From positions 1 through 60,950 of the forward strand of contig PBGP02000003.1 of the NCBI GenBank assembly GCA_002720095.2: a stretch of DNA of 60,950 nucleotides, written 5' to 3'. Below the pieces are notes generated by a model that did no database searches, was not told the origin of the DNA, and was given only the letters and a program-made list of their open reading frames with translations. Shown here one piece after another: positions 53,496-60,950 of the stretch. How positions within the stretch are numbered: position 1 is the first letter of the stretch; the number at the start of each line of letters is the position of its first letter. A program made the translations under genes and the position numbers. The stretch comes from Methanobacteriota archaeon (lineage in GTDB: Archaea; Thermoplasmatota; Poseidoniia; Poseidoniales; Poseidoniaceae).

Positions 53496-54521
53496 TTATT
53501 TCCTGAGTCTTTTCGGTATATAATCAAATTCTGTAGACACTACTTCATTTTTATTTGTTTTTTCTACTTTTCTTTCCACAACAACTTTGGAAGTACCTTT
53601 AAAATTCTGATAATCTGTTATGTGACTTTCCTTATGTTTATTCTTGTAAGATTTGGAAAATTTAATTGGTTTAGAAAATATTCTTGTTGGCTTCTTGAGT
53701 GAGATAGAGAACATAACGACTAGAAGCGTGTAAATAGCCCACGTAGGAATAGAAATACCAGACTCTTCTTCAATTTTATTAGAAACTTGAACTACTCCAT
53801 CATGCATTCTTGAGAAGCTAAAAACCTCACTAACCTCTTCTCCAATAATATTCCCCTCATTCTCGAAATTTTCTGTAACCAAGATTGGTAACTTTGCGAT
53901 AGCAGAAGGCTCGTTTTGATCTTGAACCCAGATTTCTACTTCACCGACACTTAGTCCAATTTTTTCGGCAGTATTTCTGATACTAAACATAGTCAAATGT
54001 CCTTTCTCACCAGTTGGGTTTAATTTTACTTCCTTAGAATCCCAATCAGAGGAAATACCATCTTGGCTAACCCATTTGATCCTAAGATTAACTGAAATTG
54101 ACTCCATGGGGTTGGTAACTTTACATGAAAATGATTTTACTTCATTTACGGTAGTTGTATGTGAAGCTGGGTCACAGGCTATCAAAATTACAGGCTTGTG
54201 TCGTAGTCTATCATCAGGCCAATAATCTATATTTTTGGCACCGATTGATGAATTATCCCCAAATCCGTCTTTATCAACATCTTTCCATTGGGTTTTTTCT
54301 GATGGGAATGCATCTGCACCATTTGCTGTAGTCCAATTGTCATCTGGATTTGACCATCCATCTCCGTCAGAATCTAAACATCCCATCCGATCGTTAGTGG
54401 AGTTACCTTCAAAATTTGGGCAATCATCATCATTCGAAGGCTGGGCAGTTGTAGAGTCAACCAACATTAATGAAAAAATTATCAAAAAGCATATAATAGC
54501 GATTTTTGATAACTTTGTCAT
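53496..54521 (-). CDS. Surface protein with TSP3-like calcium repeats and C-terminal anchor
   Basis: This exported protein of about 341 residues has a signal peptide (LSKIAIICFLIIFSLMLVDSTTAQ). DxDGDGWSNPDDN and DVDKDGFGDN repeats of the thrombospondin type 3 kind follow. An Ig-like domain comes next (HTTTVNEVKSFSCKVTNP ... VGEVEIWVQDQNEPSAIA), then one transmembrane helix (TWAIYTLLVVMFSISL) and a very basic cytoplasmic tail of about 70 residues (KKPTRIFSKPIKFSKSYKNK and so on). The ATG at 54521 follows AGGT and gives the best signal peptide; ATG 54542 is possible. Its function is unknown. Confidence 0.72.
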   Translation of the reverse strand: MTKLSKIAIICFLIIFSLMLVDSTTAQPSNDDDCPNFEGNSTNDRMGCLDSDGDGWSNPDDNWTTANGADAFPSEKTQWKDVDKDGFGDNSSIGAKNIDYWPDDRLRHKPVILIACDPASHTTTVNEVKSFSCKVTNPMESISVNLRIKWVSQDGISSDWDSKEVKLNPTGEKGHLTMFSIRNTAEKIGLSVGEVEIWVQDQNEPSAIAKLPILVTENFENEGNIIGEEVSEVFSFSRMHDGVVQVSNKIEEESGISIPTWAIYTLLVVMFSISLKKPTRIFSKPIKFSKSYKNKHKESHITDYQNFKGTSKVVVERKVEKTNKNEVVSTEFDYIPKRLRK

Positions 54522-54559
54522 GAAATACCTATGTATGTTCATTTTAATAAGTATTGTAA

Positions 54560-54865
54560 CTATTCTTCATACAATTCATTTTCAGCTTCTAATTTTTGAT
54601 TGATAAAATTCCGCATAAATGGAGGTAACTCGCCATTAACAAATATAACATCATTCACGTTTTCTAACTTCATCAGTGAATAATAGATTTGCATCGCAGT
54701 CATTGGTGTAGAAGAACACCCTGTACAACCTCCTTCTAATGAAATCATTATATTTCCATCAGTTGTGTCTAAGACATTTACTATCCCATCATGTTCATCC
54801 AAAATTTCTTGAACAGGACCAATTGATGCATGAATTTTTTCGACGTCAATTTCCATGAACTTCAT
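54560..54865 (-). CDS. NifU-like C-terminal domain iron-sulfur scaffold protein
   Basis: This protein of about 101 residues is a free-standing NifU C-terminal (Nfu) domain. IGPVQEILDEHDGIVNVLD leads into ISLEGGCTGCSSTPMTA, where the CxxC pair holds a transient 4Fe-4S cluster for delivery to target proteins, and then NVNDVIFVNGEL. The ATG at 54865 is preferred over an upstream TTG at 54874. It is divergent from the glutamine amidotransferase gene. Confidence 0.88.
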   Translation of the reverse strand: MKFMEIDVEKIHASIGPVQEILDEHDGIVNVLDTTDGNIMISLEGGCTGCSSTPMTAMQIYYSLMKLENVNDVIFVNGELPPFMRNFINQKLEAENELYEE

Positions 54866-54937
54866 GGTTGTCAAAACTTACACTTATTCAAACCTATGCA
54901 TAGAAATTCAAATACCAGTATAGATTTGATCTGTTAA

Positions 54938-55840
54938 ATGAGAGTGTTAATTTTCGACTTGCTGGCCGAAAGGTCTGAATTTGGACACGGTGGTAATCTA
55001 CAGATGGTTAAACATCTAACTAATAATTTGTCTGAATTAGATGTTTTCCTAGTTACTCCTCAATACCAAGATACTAATTCTTTAATTGCTAAAAATTTAA
55101 CTTTTTCTGCTGCAGAGAGAATATCTCAACCTTTATGGAACAATACTACGAAATTCGAATCTTCATTTAGTGAAATAGTTGGAGAGACATCAGTTAATTT
55201 TACTAGAATTAATATGCCAGTAGGAGAAATATATGAGCTATCTAATTGGTTAAGAATAAACCAAATTTCATGTGTGTTTTGTTCGGGTTCAAGAATGAAT
55301 ATCTCAGAACCAGAAATATGGATGGATAGTGCCAAAAAATTGATACTTGGTATTATTGAAGCTAAAATACCATTTTTGGGAATTTGTTTTGGGCATCAGC
55401 TGCTTTCGAATGCTCTTGGTTGTAAAGTTGAACGGTCAGAATCTAGGACAGATATCATGTGTAAGTTAGAATTAACAAAATTAGGATTGAAAGATCCATT
55501 ATTTTCGGAATTAATCATTAATGATCTTGGTCCTACAACTTTATTTACTCACCAAGACCATGTGCGTAATTTAATCCAGAATAATAGAATAAAATTAAAC
55601 TTACTAGGTGTGACACCTCATTGTGAATTTGCAGCAGTGAGGATTAGTATTGATGACGAAATGCTTCCAATTTGGGGTGTTCAATTTCATCCAGAGGCTA
55701 CTAATTCTATGATAGTCAAATCATATGAGTTAGGTGATCTTACTTATGAGGAAAAAGAATTGTTTAATAATGAACATGATGGAAACGAAATTTTGAAAAA
55801 TTTTTGTTCAGTGGTTGTTGGTATGATTAATCTTTCATAG
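54938..55840 (+). CDS. Class I glutamine amidotransferase-like protein
   Basis: This 300-residue protein has a class I glutaminase domain in its second half. The catalytic Cys is in FLGICFGHQLLSNALG, and the His and Glu are in WGVQFHPEATN. The first 100 residues form a flavodoxin-like N-terminal part longer than in plain GMP synthase glutaminase subunits. No partner synthetase domain is fused or adjacent, so the acceptor of the ammonia cannot be named; it may instead be a gamma-glutamyl hydrolase-like enzyme. Confidence 0.83.
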   Translation: MRVLIFDLLAERSEFGHGGNLQMVKHLTNNLSELDVFLVTPQYQDTNSLIAKNLTFSAAERISQPLWNNTTKFESSFSEIVGETSVNFTRINMPVGEIYELSNWLRINQISCVFCSGSRMNISEPEIWMDSAKKLILGIIEAKIPFLGICFGHQLLSNALGCKVERSESRTDIMCKLELTKLGLKDPLFSELIINDLGPTTLFTHQDHVRNLIQNNRIKLNLLGVTPHCEFAAVRISIDDEMLPIWGVQFHPEATNSMIVKSYELGDLTYEEKELFNNEHDGNEILKNFCSVVVGMINLS

Positions 55841-55915
55841 AAATGAGTGTAAATACAATATTAACTACTATTCATTAATATACAGCATCATTGAGGCCGA
55901 TATCGGTGAACATCT

Positions 55916-58087
55916 TTGAACATTAACGATTTACCCTTAGAAGTTGGAGTTATAGGTGCAATTATTGCGTTATTAGGCCTTTCAATAGCGTTTTCTCTGT
56001 ACAAACAATTATCCAATCAAAAAATTGAAAATGAAACTGTGGCAAGCATTGGTAACAAAATACAATCAGGAGCAATGGCTTTCTTGAATGCAGAATATAG
56101 AATTCTAATTATATTTGTATTTATTGTTGCAGCTTTGTTATTTGCAGGCGGACAGATTAATGAGGACCTTGGTCTTGAAGTATCGATCGCATTTTTGATG
56201 GGTGCATTTGCAAGCGCATTGGCAGGAAATATAGGGATGAGAGCTGCCACAGCTGCTAATACTAGAACGGCGATGGCTGCAAATAAAGATGGTCAAGGAG
56301 CAGCCTTACAGGTCGCTTACAATGGAGGCGCAGTAATGGGATTATGTGTTGGAGGACTAGGATTACTAGGCATTTCCATAATGTTTGTCATGTTCGGTGA
56401 GATAAATGAGATTACATACATCTCTGGATTTGGGATGGGTGCTTCTAGTATTGCATTATTTGCAAGAGTTGGAGGTGGAATTTACACCAAAGCAGCAGAT
56501 GTGGGTGCTGATTTAGTAGGCAAAGTAATGGCGGGAATTCCAGAAGATGACCCGAGAAACCCTGGTGTAATTGCTGACAATGTTGGTGATAATGTTGGAG
56601 ATGTGGCTGGAATGGGTGCGGATATTTTCGAGTCTTTTGTTGGTTCATTAATTGCTGCAATGGTGATAGCATCAACTATTAAATGGACTAACTTAGGTAA
56701 TATGGCTAATGAATCTGTGATCACAAATCATAATGAAGTTTTGATGGTACTTCCTCTTTTGTTGGCAATAATTGGTTTTATCGCGAGTGTAATTGGAGTC
56801 TTCTCTATGAGAATACTGAAAGAAGGTGATCCAGCAGAAGCACTGAGATATACAACATTTATTGGTGCGTTTTTATTTTGGTTGGGAGGGTTCGGAGCAC
56901 TGATTATCTTTGAATTGCCGATGCAACCCTTATATGCAATTATTTCTGGGAGTATCGTTGGAATTTTAATTGGTTTAGTAACCGAATACTACACCTCCAC
57001 AGAAAAGATATTTGGAGTTAAACCAAAAGCCGTGATGAGGATTTCAGAAGCTTCTAAAAGAGGTCCAGCTACAAATGCTATTTCTGGTTTATCAGTAGGT
57101 ATGGAGAGTGTGTTTTTGCCACTGATTTTAATTGCATTAGGAATCTATATCTCAAATTATTTTGCAGGAGTGTACGGAATTGCTCTAGCTGCTATGGGAA
57201 TGTTAGCAACGGTGGGTGTTACAATGACCGTAGATGCTTATGGTCCTGTAGCTGATAATGCAGGGGGGATTTCAGAAATGAGCGGACTTGGACCTGAGAC
57301 TAGAAAGATAACAGATGCATTAGATTCAATTGGAAATACTACGGCAGCAACCGGTAAAGGTTTTGCAATTGGCTCTGCAGCTTTAACTGCATTAGCACTC
57401 TTTGCAGCATTCACAACCTCAGTTGCTTACTACAGGAATGTTGATACTGTACAAATTCTGATTACTGATCCGAAAGTCGTGATTGGATTATTAGTCGGAG
57501 GAAGTTTACCATTTTTGATTGGTGCTTTAACGATGAGTTCTGTTGGAAGAGCTGCTGAAGAAATGGTTGATGAAATAGTAAGACAGTTTGAAATAATGAA
57601 AAAAGCCTTGAAGGGGACATTAAATGAAGAAGATCTTGAGGATATTAACAAATGGCCCGAAACTATTGAAGTTAAGGAAGATGGAAATATGAAAGTTTAT
57701 CCAGATTCTGAGCAGTGTGTCAAAATAAGCACTGATTCAGCAATTCGTGAGATGGTAATGCCTGGTGTAATTGCAGTTTTTAGTCCTTTAATTGTTGGTT
57801 TTCTTTTAGATGCTGAAGGGCTCGCTGGAATGTTGGCTGGTGCAACGGTTACTGGGGTTTTGTTAGCTTTATTCATGGCTAATGCGGGTGGTTCTTGGGA
57901 TAATGCAAAAAAAGCTATTGAAGCTGGAGAATTAGAAGGTGAGTCTAAAGGAGGAGAAGCACATTCCGCCGCAGTCATAGGTGATACTATAGGAGACCCA
58001 TTCAAAGATACAAGTGGTCCTTCACTGAATATTTTGATTAAATTAATGTCAATTGTGTCACTGGTAATTGTTCCAGTAATCGTCTGA
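55916..58087 (+). CDS. hppA: K+-dependent-type membrane-bound pyrophosphatase
   Basis: This 723-residue polytopic protein hydrolyses pyrophosphate to pump H+ or Na+ across the membrane. The catalytic site is [31 protein letters not shown] second metal-binding segment, [16 protein letters not shown], and the C-terminal [20 protein letters not shown] are also present. In [16 protein letters not shown] the positions that distinguish the subtypes are Ala and Gly, as in K+-dependent enzymes; K+-independent H+ pumps have Lys and Thr there. The start appears to be TTG at 55916. It would recover energy from biosynthetic pyrophosphate. Confidence 0.95.
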   Translation: MNINDLPLEVGVIGAIIALLGLSIAFSLYKQLSNQKIENETVASIGNKIQSGAMAFLNAEYRILIIFVFIVAALLFAGGQINEDLGLEVSIAFLMGAFASALAGNIGMRAATAANTRTAMAANKDGQGAALQVAYNGGAVMGLCVGGLGLLGISIMFVMFGEINEITYISGFGMGASSIALFARVGGGIYTKAADVGADLVGKVMAGIPEDDPRNPGVIADNVGDNVGDVAGMGADIFESFVGSLIAAMVIASTIKWTNLGNMANESVITNHNEVLMVLPLLLAIIGFIASVIGVFSMRILKEGDPAEALRYTTFIGAFLFWLGGFGALIIFELPMQPLYAIISGSIVGILIGLVTEYYTSTEKIFGVKPKAVMRISEASKRGPATNAISGLSVGMESVFLPLILIALGIYISNYFAGVYGIALAAMGMLATVGVTMTVDAYGPVADNAGGISEMSGLGPETRKITDALDSIGNTTAATGKGFAIGSAALTALALFAAFTTSVAYYRNVDTVQILITDPKVVIGLLVGGSLPFLIGALTMSSVGRAAEEMVDEIVRQFEIMKKALKGTLNEEDLEDINKWPETIEVKEDGNMKVYPDSEQCVKISTDSAIREMVMPGVIAVFSPLIVGFLLDAEGLAGMLAGATVTGVLLALFMANAGGSWDNAKKAIEAGELEGESKGGEAHSAAVIGDTIGDPFKDTSGPSLNILIKLMSIVSLVIVPVIV

Positions 58088-58099
58088 TATGGTGTTTTC

Positions 58100-59083
58100 A
58101 TGCCTAAAATTAGGGCAGAATTGCTGAAAAAATATTGTATATTTTTCGTAGTATTTATTTTTATTTCATCAGGCTGTATCAGTGATAACAACACCAATAA
58201 GAGTGCTGAAGATAATAATTTAGATACACCTACATGGGAAGTTGGCAATTGGTGGATGTACACTTTCACTACTCCAGAATTTGGAGATGTGACAACGAGA
58301 TTAGTTGTAACAGAGTCAGATGCAGAGGATAATACCTCTTACATGTTAGGAATAACAAATCAACTTGAAGCACACAGACATGCATTGTTAAATTTCAATC
58401 CATTTTTAGGGAGAATTACCCACACAAACTTATCAGTATTTGAAAACGGAGTCCCGCAGTCTGTATTCAGTTTCCCATTAATCCAAGGTAATTCATGGAC
58501 GTTTGATTTATTTGGTTACATCGGTTGGAAAGCCAATCTCTTATCAATTAATGAGGGGATGGCATATATTATTGCTGAAAATGAAGAGGGAGGTATTTTG
58601 GAATATACATACGACTCAAATATTAAATTCATTTCAAAATTAATTTGGAAAGATAATTCTGATATAGTGAAATTAGATATGATGTGGTCAGGACAAAATG
58701 GTGAAGATTATTCTGGAGACGCATATTTTGTTAGGGCTTTCGACTTGAGAGACGAGATTTATGAAGGTAATGATGGAGAAATTTATGAATCAACTTTTCT
58801 AAATAATGGTCACCCTAGTGACGGAGATTTTGATCAGCTGTATATTTATCTAGATGTCGAGATAGATAGCAGTGCATCTTCACATGCAACTTTTACAATC
58901 AAAGACCGTGCAGGAATAAGTCCGAAAGTAGAAACTTGGAACGCTGGGACTTCTGAGAAGGGTTCTATTTCAGTAATTCCTTCACAATCTGGAGAGTACA
59001 CCTTATCAGTAACCTGTACTGGGTCCAGCTCATATATTCATATGATTGTAGTTGGAGGACTAGAATCAGTTTGGACTCTTTAG
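58100..59083 (+). CDS. Lipoprotein of unknown function
   Basis: This 327-residue lipoprotein has a basic N-terminus, a hydrophobic core (CIFFVVFIFIS) and an SSGC lipobox. The body is beta-rich with WEVGNWWMYTFTTPEFGDVTT near the start, a pattern common in surface proteins of this group. The C-terminal 90 residues resemble a pre-peptidase C-terminal type beta domain (YIYLDVEIDSSASSHATF and SGEYTLSVTCTG). It lies 12 bases downstream of hppA and is followed closely by an esterase gene. Confidence 0.75.
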   Translation: MPKIRAELLKKYCIFFVVFIFISSGCISDNNTNKSAEDNNLDTPTWEVGNWWMYTFTTPEFGDVTTRLVVTESDAEDNTSYMLGITNQLEAHRHALLNFNPFLGRITHTNLSVFENGVPQSVFSFPLIQGNSWTFDLFGYIGWKANLLSINEGMAYIIAENEEGGILEYTYDSNIKFISKLIWKDNSDIVKLDMMWSGQNGEDYSGDAYFVRAFDLRDEIYEGNDGEIYESTFLNNGHPSDGDFDQLYIYLDVEIDSSASSHATFTIKDRAGISPKVETWNAGTSEKGSISVIPSQSGEYTLSVTCTGSSSYIHMIVVGGLESVWTL

Positions 59084-59091
59084 GTGACTTA

Positions 59092-59694
59092 ATGCAGAAA
59101 ACTTTGATGATGTTACATGGATTAACAGGATCTGCTGAATTAATGGAGCCATTCGCTAATAAGATATGCCCAACTAATTTTAATTTGATAGTACCCAATG
59201 GTACATTTAAACACGATACAAAAGGATATTGCTGGTGGCATTATGAAATTAATAAGGATGAAAAAAGTAAACATGATTTAGAAATTAATGAAACACTACT
59301 TAAGGAAATACATAGTTCAATAAATTATTTGTCAGCGTTGTTACCAAAATCCGGTGACGTAATTATTGGTGGATTTAGTCAGGGGGGTGTAATGGCTCAA
59401 ATTATGATGCTGAGCGAATTATCCAGTAGAATTTCAGGCTTGTTATTGTTGGGCACTAGGGCTATGGATAACGAGAAATTACGTCATGCGATTAAAAATT
59501 TAAATCCAGTTCCAATATTATGGATGCATGGATATTCAGATGAAATTATTAAATATGAAGATTCCATGAATATAGTTAAAATTTTTGAAGATGAAGGTTG
59601 GAATGTAACCAAAATAAGCCACAAGAAAGGGCATATGATTCCTTTGGAGTTCCACCAACAAATTATAGACTTTATTAATAACAATTTAAACTAA
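59092..59694 (+). CDS. Phospholipase/carboxylesterase family alpha/beta hydrolase
   Basis: This protein of about 200 residues is a small alpha/beta hydrolase of the carboxylesterase/acyl-protein-thioesterase group. The nucleophile elbow is GGFSQGGVMA, the Asp lies in MHGYSDEII and the His in KKGHMIPLE. The oxyanion segment is MMLHGLTGSAELM. It probably cleaves short acyl esters or lysophospholipids in the cytoplasm. The ATG at 59092 follows AGGTGAC; an earlier in-frame TTG would overlap the lipoprotein gene. The 3' end overlaps the convergent glutaredoxin gene by 9 bases. Confidence 0.85.
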   Translation: MQKTLMMLHGLTGSAELMEPFANKICPTNFNLIVPNGTFKHDTKGYCWWHYEINKDEKSKHDLEINETLLKEIHSSINYLSALLPKSGDVIIGGFSQGGVMAQIMMLSELSSRISGLLLLGTRAMDNEKLRHAIKNLNPVPILWMHGYSDEIIKYEDSMNIVKIFEDEGWNVTKISHKKGHMIPLEFHQQIIDFINNNLN

Positions 59695-59961
59695 TTCCGA
59701 GGCTTGTAAATCATCAAAACCTCCAATGAATTCAGGCTTTCCGTTTCTTAAATCAAAAATAACTGGAACGGTTCTATGATTTGTAGCCTTAACAATTTCA
59801 AATCTTTTCTGAGGGTCATTTGTTAAATCTATGATCGTAAAACTCAGTCCTTTACCTCTAAGATATCTTTCTGCAGCTACACAATAAGGGCAGAAATCTG
59901 ATGAATAAATTAGAAAATCGGAATTCAGATCTATAATGTCTTTTAAAATCACTTCACTCAT
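59686..59961 (-). CDS. Glutaredoxin
   Basis: This 91-residue protein has a thioredoxin fold with the glutaredoxin dithiol active site CPYC (YSSDFCPYCVAAERYL), the cis-Pro loop TVPVIF and the GGFDD motif near the C-terminus. It reduces disulfides or holds reducing power for other enzymes in the cytoplasm. Its ATG overlaps the stop of the GHMP kinase gene by 4 bases, so the two are translationally coupled. Confidence 0.92.
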   Translation of the reverse strand: MSEVILKDIIDLNSDFLIYSSDFCPYCVAAERYLRGKGLSFTIIDLTNDPQKRFEIVKATNHRTVPVIFDLRNGKPEFIGGFDDLQASELV

Positions 59962-60836
59962 TGAATCACCTTTTCTATAATTACTCCCTCATTTTCAACT
60001 TCCCAATCTATTACAGTCCAACCGTTATTAGCACATTTCTCTTTCGTTTCAATGATTGTATGACTTTTGCATATAATTCCTACAACTCCTCCTCCACCAG
60101 CACCCATAATTTTCCATGCATCAATAATTTCATCGTTCATTAATGAATTACAAAAATCTCTAGCTGGTTCATTGATTAATGGTGATAAAGTTTCTGTAAT
60201 TTTGGTAACCTTGTTCAGGATTCTAATTACAGATTTTTGATTATTTTTGATTAGTGATAGCGCCATTTCATCCGCTAAATTACTCAGCATTTTTATAGAA
60301 TTAATAACTAATTTATCTCCACTATTGAATTTTTCCCAAATTGGATAATGTATTTTACCAGAAATATGAGGAACGTTCGTATTTGCTAGTATTAAATGCT
60401 CTTCAAGCCATTTAATAGCAATTAAACTAGGTTTAAATTCTAAGATGTCGACATCGTCATTTTTGAATTTTAGGTAATTAACCCCTCCGAACGAGCTTGC
60501 CCATTGATCTTGTCTTCCGACAGGACCACCAAGTAAAGCTTCAAATTTATGCGCTAATTCAGCTGATTTTTCAGCAGAGAAATCACTATGGCTAATACAG
60601 GATATTAGTGCTACATTTATTGCACTAGATGTTCCTAATCCAGTTCCTACTGGTACCTCACAGTTATAGTTCACTTTTAAGAAACCATTTCCATCTATGA
60701 TTAATTCTGCATTTGCCCGTTTGTTTATAGCTATATTGACCACAGATCCTGTGAATTTGTGTGTAAAATCCTTAACATCACTCCATCCACCAGCTAAATC
60801 AATTCTAACTGGAGAACTTGCGCGAACTGTCATCAT
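59958..60836 (-). CDS. GHMP sugar kinase (fucokinase/HddA-like)
   Basis: This 292-residue kinase starts with VRASSPVRIDLAGGWSDVKDF, the N-terminal motif shared by L-fucokinase (FKP) and D-glycero-D-manno-heptose 7-phosphate kinases (HddA). The ATP-binding motif PVGTGLGTSSAINV and the C-terminal MGAGGGGVVGIIC follow. It would phosphorylate a sugar at the anomeric carbon before nucleotide activation. The exact sugar is not clear. The downstream neighbour is glutaredoxin and the upstream neighbour is the truncated gene at the window edge. Confidence 0.85.
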   Translation of the reverse strand: MMTVRASSPVRIDLAGGWSDVKDFTHKFTGSVVNIAINKRANAELIIDGNGFLKVNYNCEVPVGTGLGTSSAINVALISCISHSDFSAEKSAELAHKFEALLGGPVGRQDQWASSFGGVNYLKFKNDDVDILEFKPSLIAIKWLEEHLILANTNVPHISGKIHYPIWEKFNSGDKLVINSIKMLSNLADEMALSLIKNNQKSVIRILNKVTKITETLSPLINEPARDFCNSLMNDEIIDAWKIMGAGGGGVVGIICKSHTIIETKEKCANNGWTVIDWEVENEGVIIEKVIQ

Positions 60837-60845
60837 ATTTTTTAC

Positions 60846-60950
60846 CTACTTGTATTCTAAAAACTCATTTAAGATCTTATTATCTGGGTTTAAAGTATTG
60901 GTAAAACCAAAATCTAAAGCAATACCACTGACAGTTCCAACTAATCCAGT
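60846..60950 (-). CDS. Unknown protein, C-terminal fragment (runs off the window)
   Basis: The minus strand is open from the window edge to a TAG at 60848-60846 and encodes 34 residues beginning TGLVGTVSGIALDFGFTN and ending EFLEYK. The stop lies 9 bases before the GHMP kinase start on the same strand, as expected for an operon mate. The residues are too few to name a family; sugar-metabolism enzymes are plausible from the neighbour. Confidence 0.5.
   Translation of the reverse strand, partial: TGLVGTVSGIALDFGFTNTLNPDNKILNEFLEYK

Noticed and set aside
57697-58269. 190-codon minus-strand open frame
   Set aside because: It is the complement of the hppA 3' end and the next lipoprotein gene, both well supported.

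Overview
The window is a gene-dense, AT-rich stretch (about one third GC by eye) with short intergenic gaps, no recognisable tRNA or rRNA gene, no CRISPR array and no insertion sequence. It reads as a planktonic marine euryarchaeon, most likely the low-GC part of Candidatus Poseidoniia (Marine Group II/III). The reasons are an euryarchaeal-style archaellum locus (archaellins, FlaF/G-like proteins, FlaH, FlaI, FlaJ), an aconitase-X protein resembling archaeal phosphomevalonate dehydratase, many large secreted proteins with thrombospondin type 3 or CARDB-like domains and one C-terminal membrane anchor, and several SGC or AGC lipoproteins. Start codons are ATG, GTG and TTG, and Shine-Dalgarno motifs of the GGAGGTGAT type are common. 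The genus-level assignment is inference.

Layout. 1-4304 (minus strand): the N-terminal codons of an acyl-CoA dehydrogenase, an unusual SPFH/coiled-coil/Tudor/EF-hand protein, a small unknown protein and an extended SDR. 4377-5876: cysS. 5873-15052: a secreted hydrolase and lipoprotein block (amidohydrolase with lamin-tail and calcium repeats, two paralogous Asp-box beta-propeller lipoproteins, an S15-like peptidase/esterase lipoprotein, and a third propeller-like lipoprotein). 15075-20758: an SRPBCC protein, a thioredoxin-fold peroxiredoxin-like protein, cytochrome b561, a 1039-residue surface protein and a multi-pass membrane protein. 20809-24006: ileS. 24132-26951: a fused GH1 glycosidase/nucleotidyltransferase convergent with a short galactokinase-like kinase. 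27069-32351: a giant surface protein. 32380-35676: nadE, a fused aconitase X, a small unknown protein and a Bcp peroxiredoxin.

35807-50288 is the centre of the window: about 14.5 kb on one strand. It starts with a small helical protein, a 1580-residue CARDB-like membrane protein and a coiled-coil/beta-domain protein, joined by 8-nt overlaps. It continues with two archaellins, a predicted hairpin, an unknown protein in the place usually held by FlaC/D/E, an oversized FlaF-like protein, FlaG-like, FlaH, FlaI and FlaJ. The upstream genes may be lineage-specific parts of the same motility apparatus.

50250-60950: nth, a small membrane protein and polX in one minus-strand operon; a small membrane protein; a calcium-repeat surface protein; a NifU-like protein; a class I glutamine amidotransferase; a K+-dependent-type membrane pyrophosphatase; a lipoprotein; an esterase; and a minus-strand group of glutaredoxin, a fucokinase/HddA-like GHMP kinase and the C-terminal codons of a truncated gene.

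Taken together the genes suggest a motile heterotroph that degrades extracellular proteins and glycoconjugates with surface-anchored enzymes, salvages sugars as sugar 1-phosphates and nucleotide sugars, and conserves energy with a membrane pyrophosphatase. No intergenic stretch exceeds 300 bases; the longest, 35677-35806 (130 bases), and the other gaps hold only presumptive promoters.
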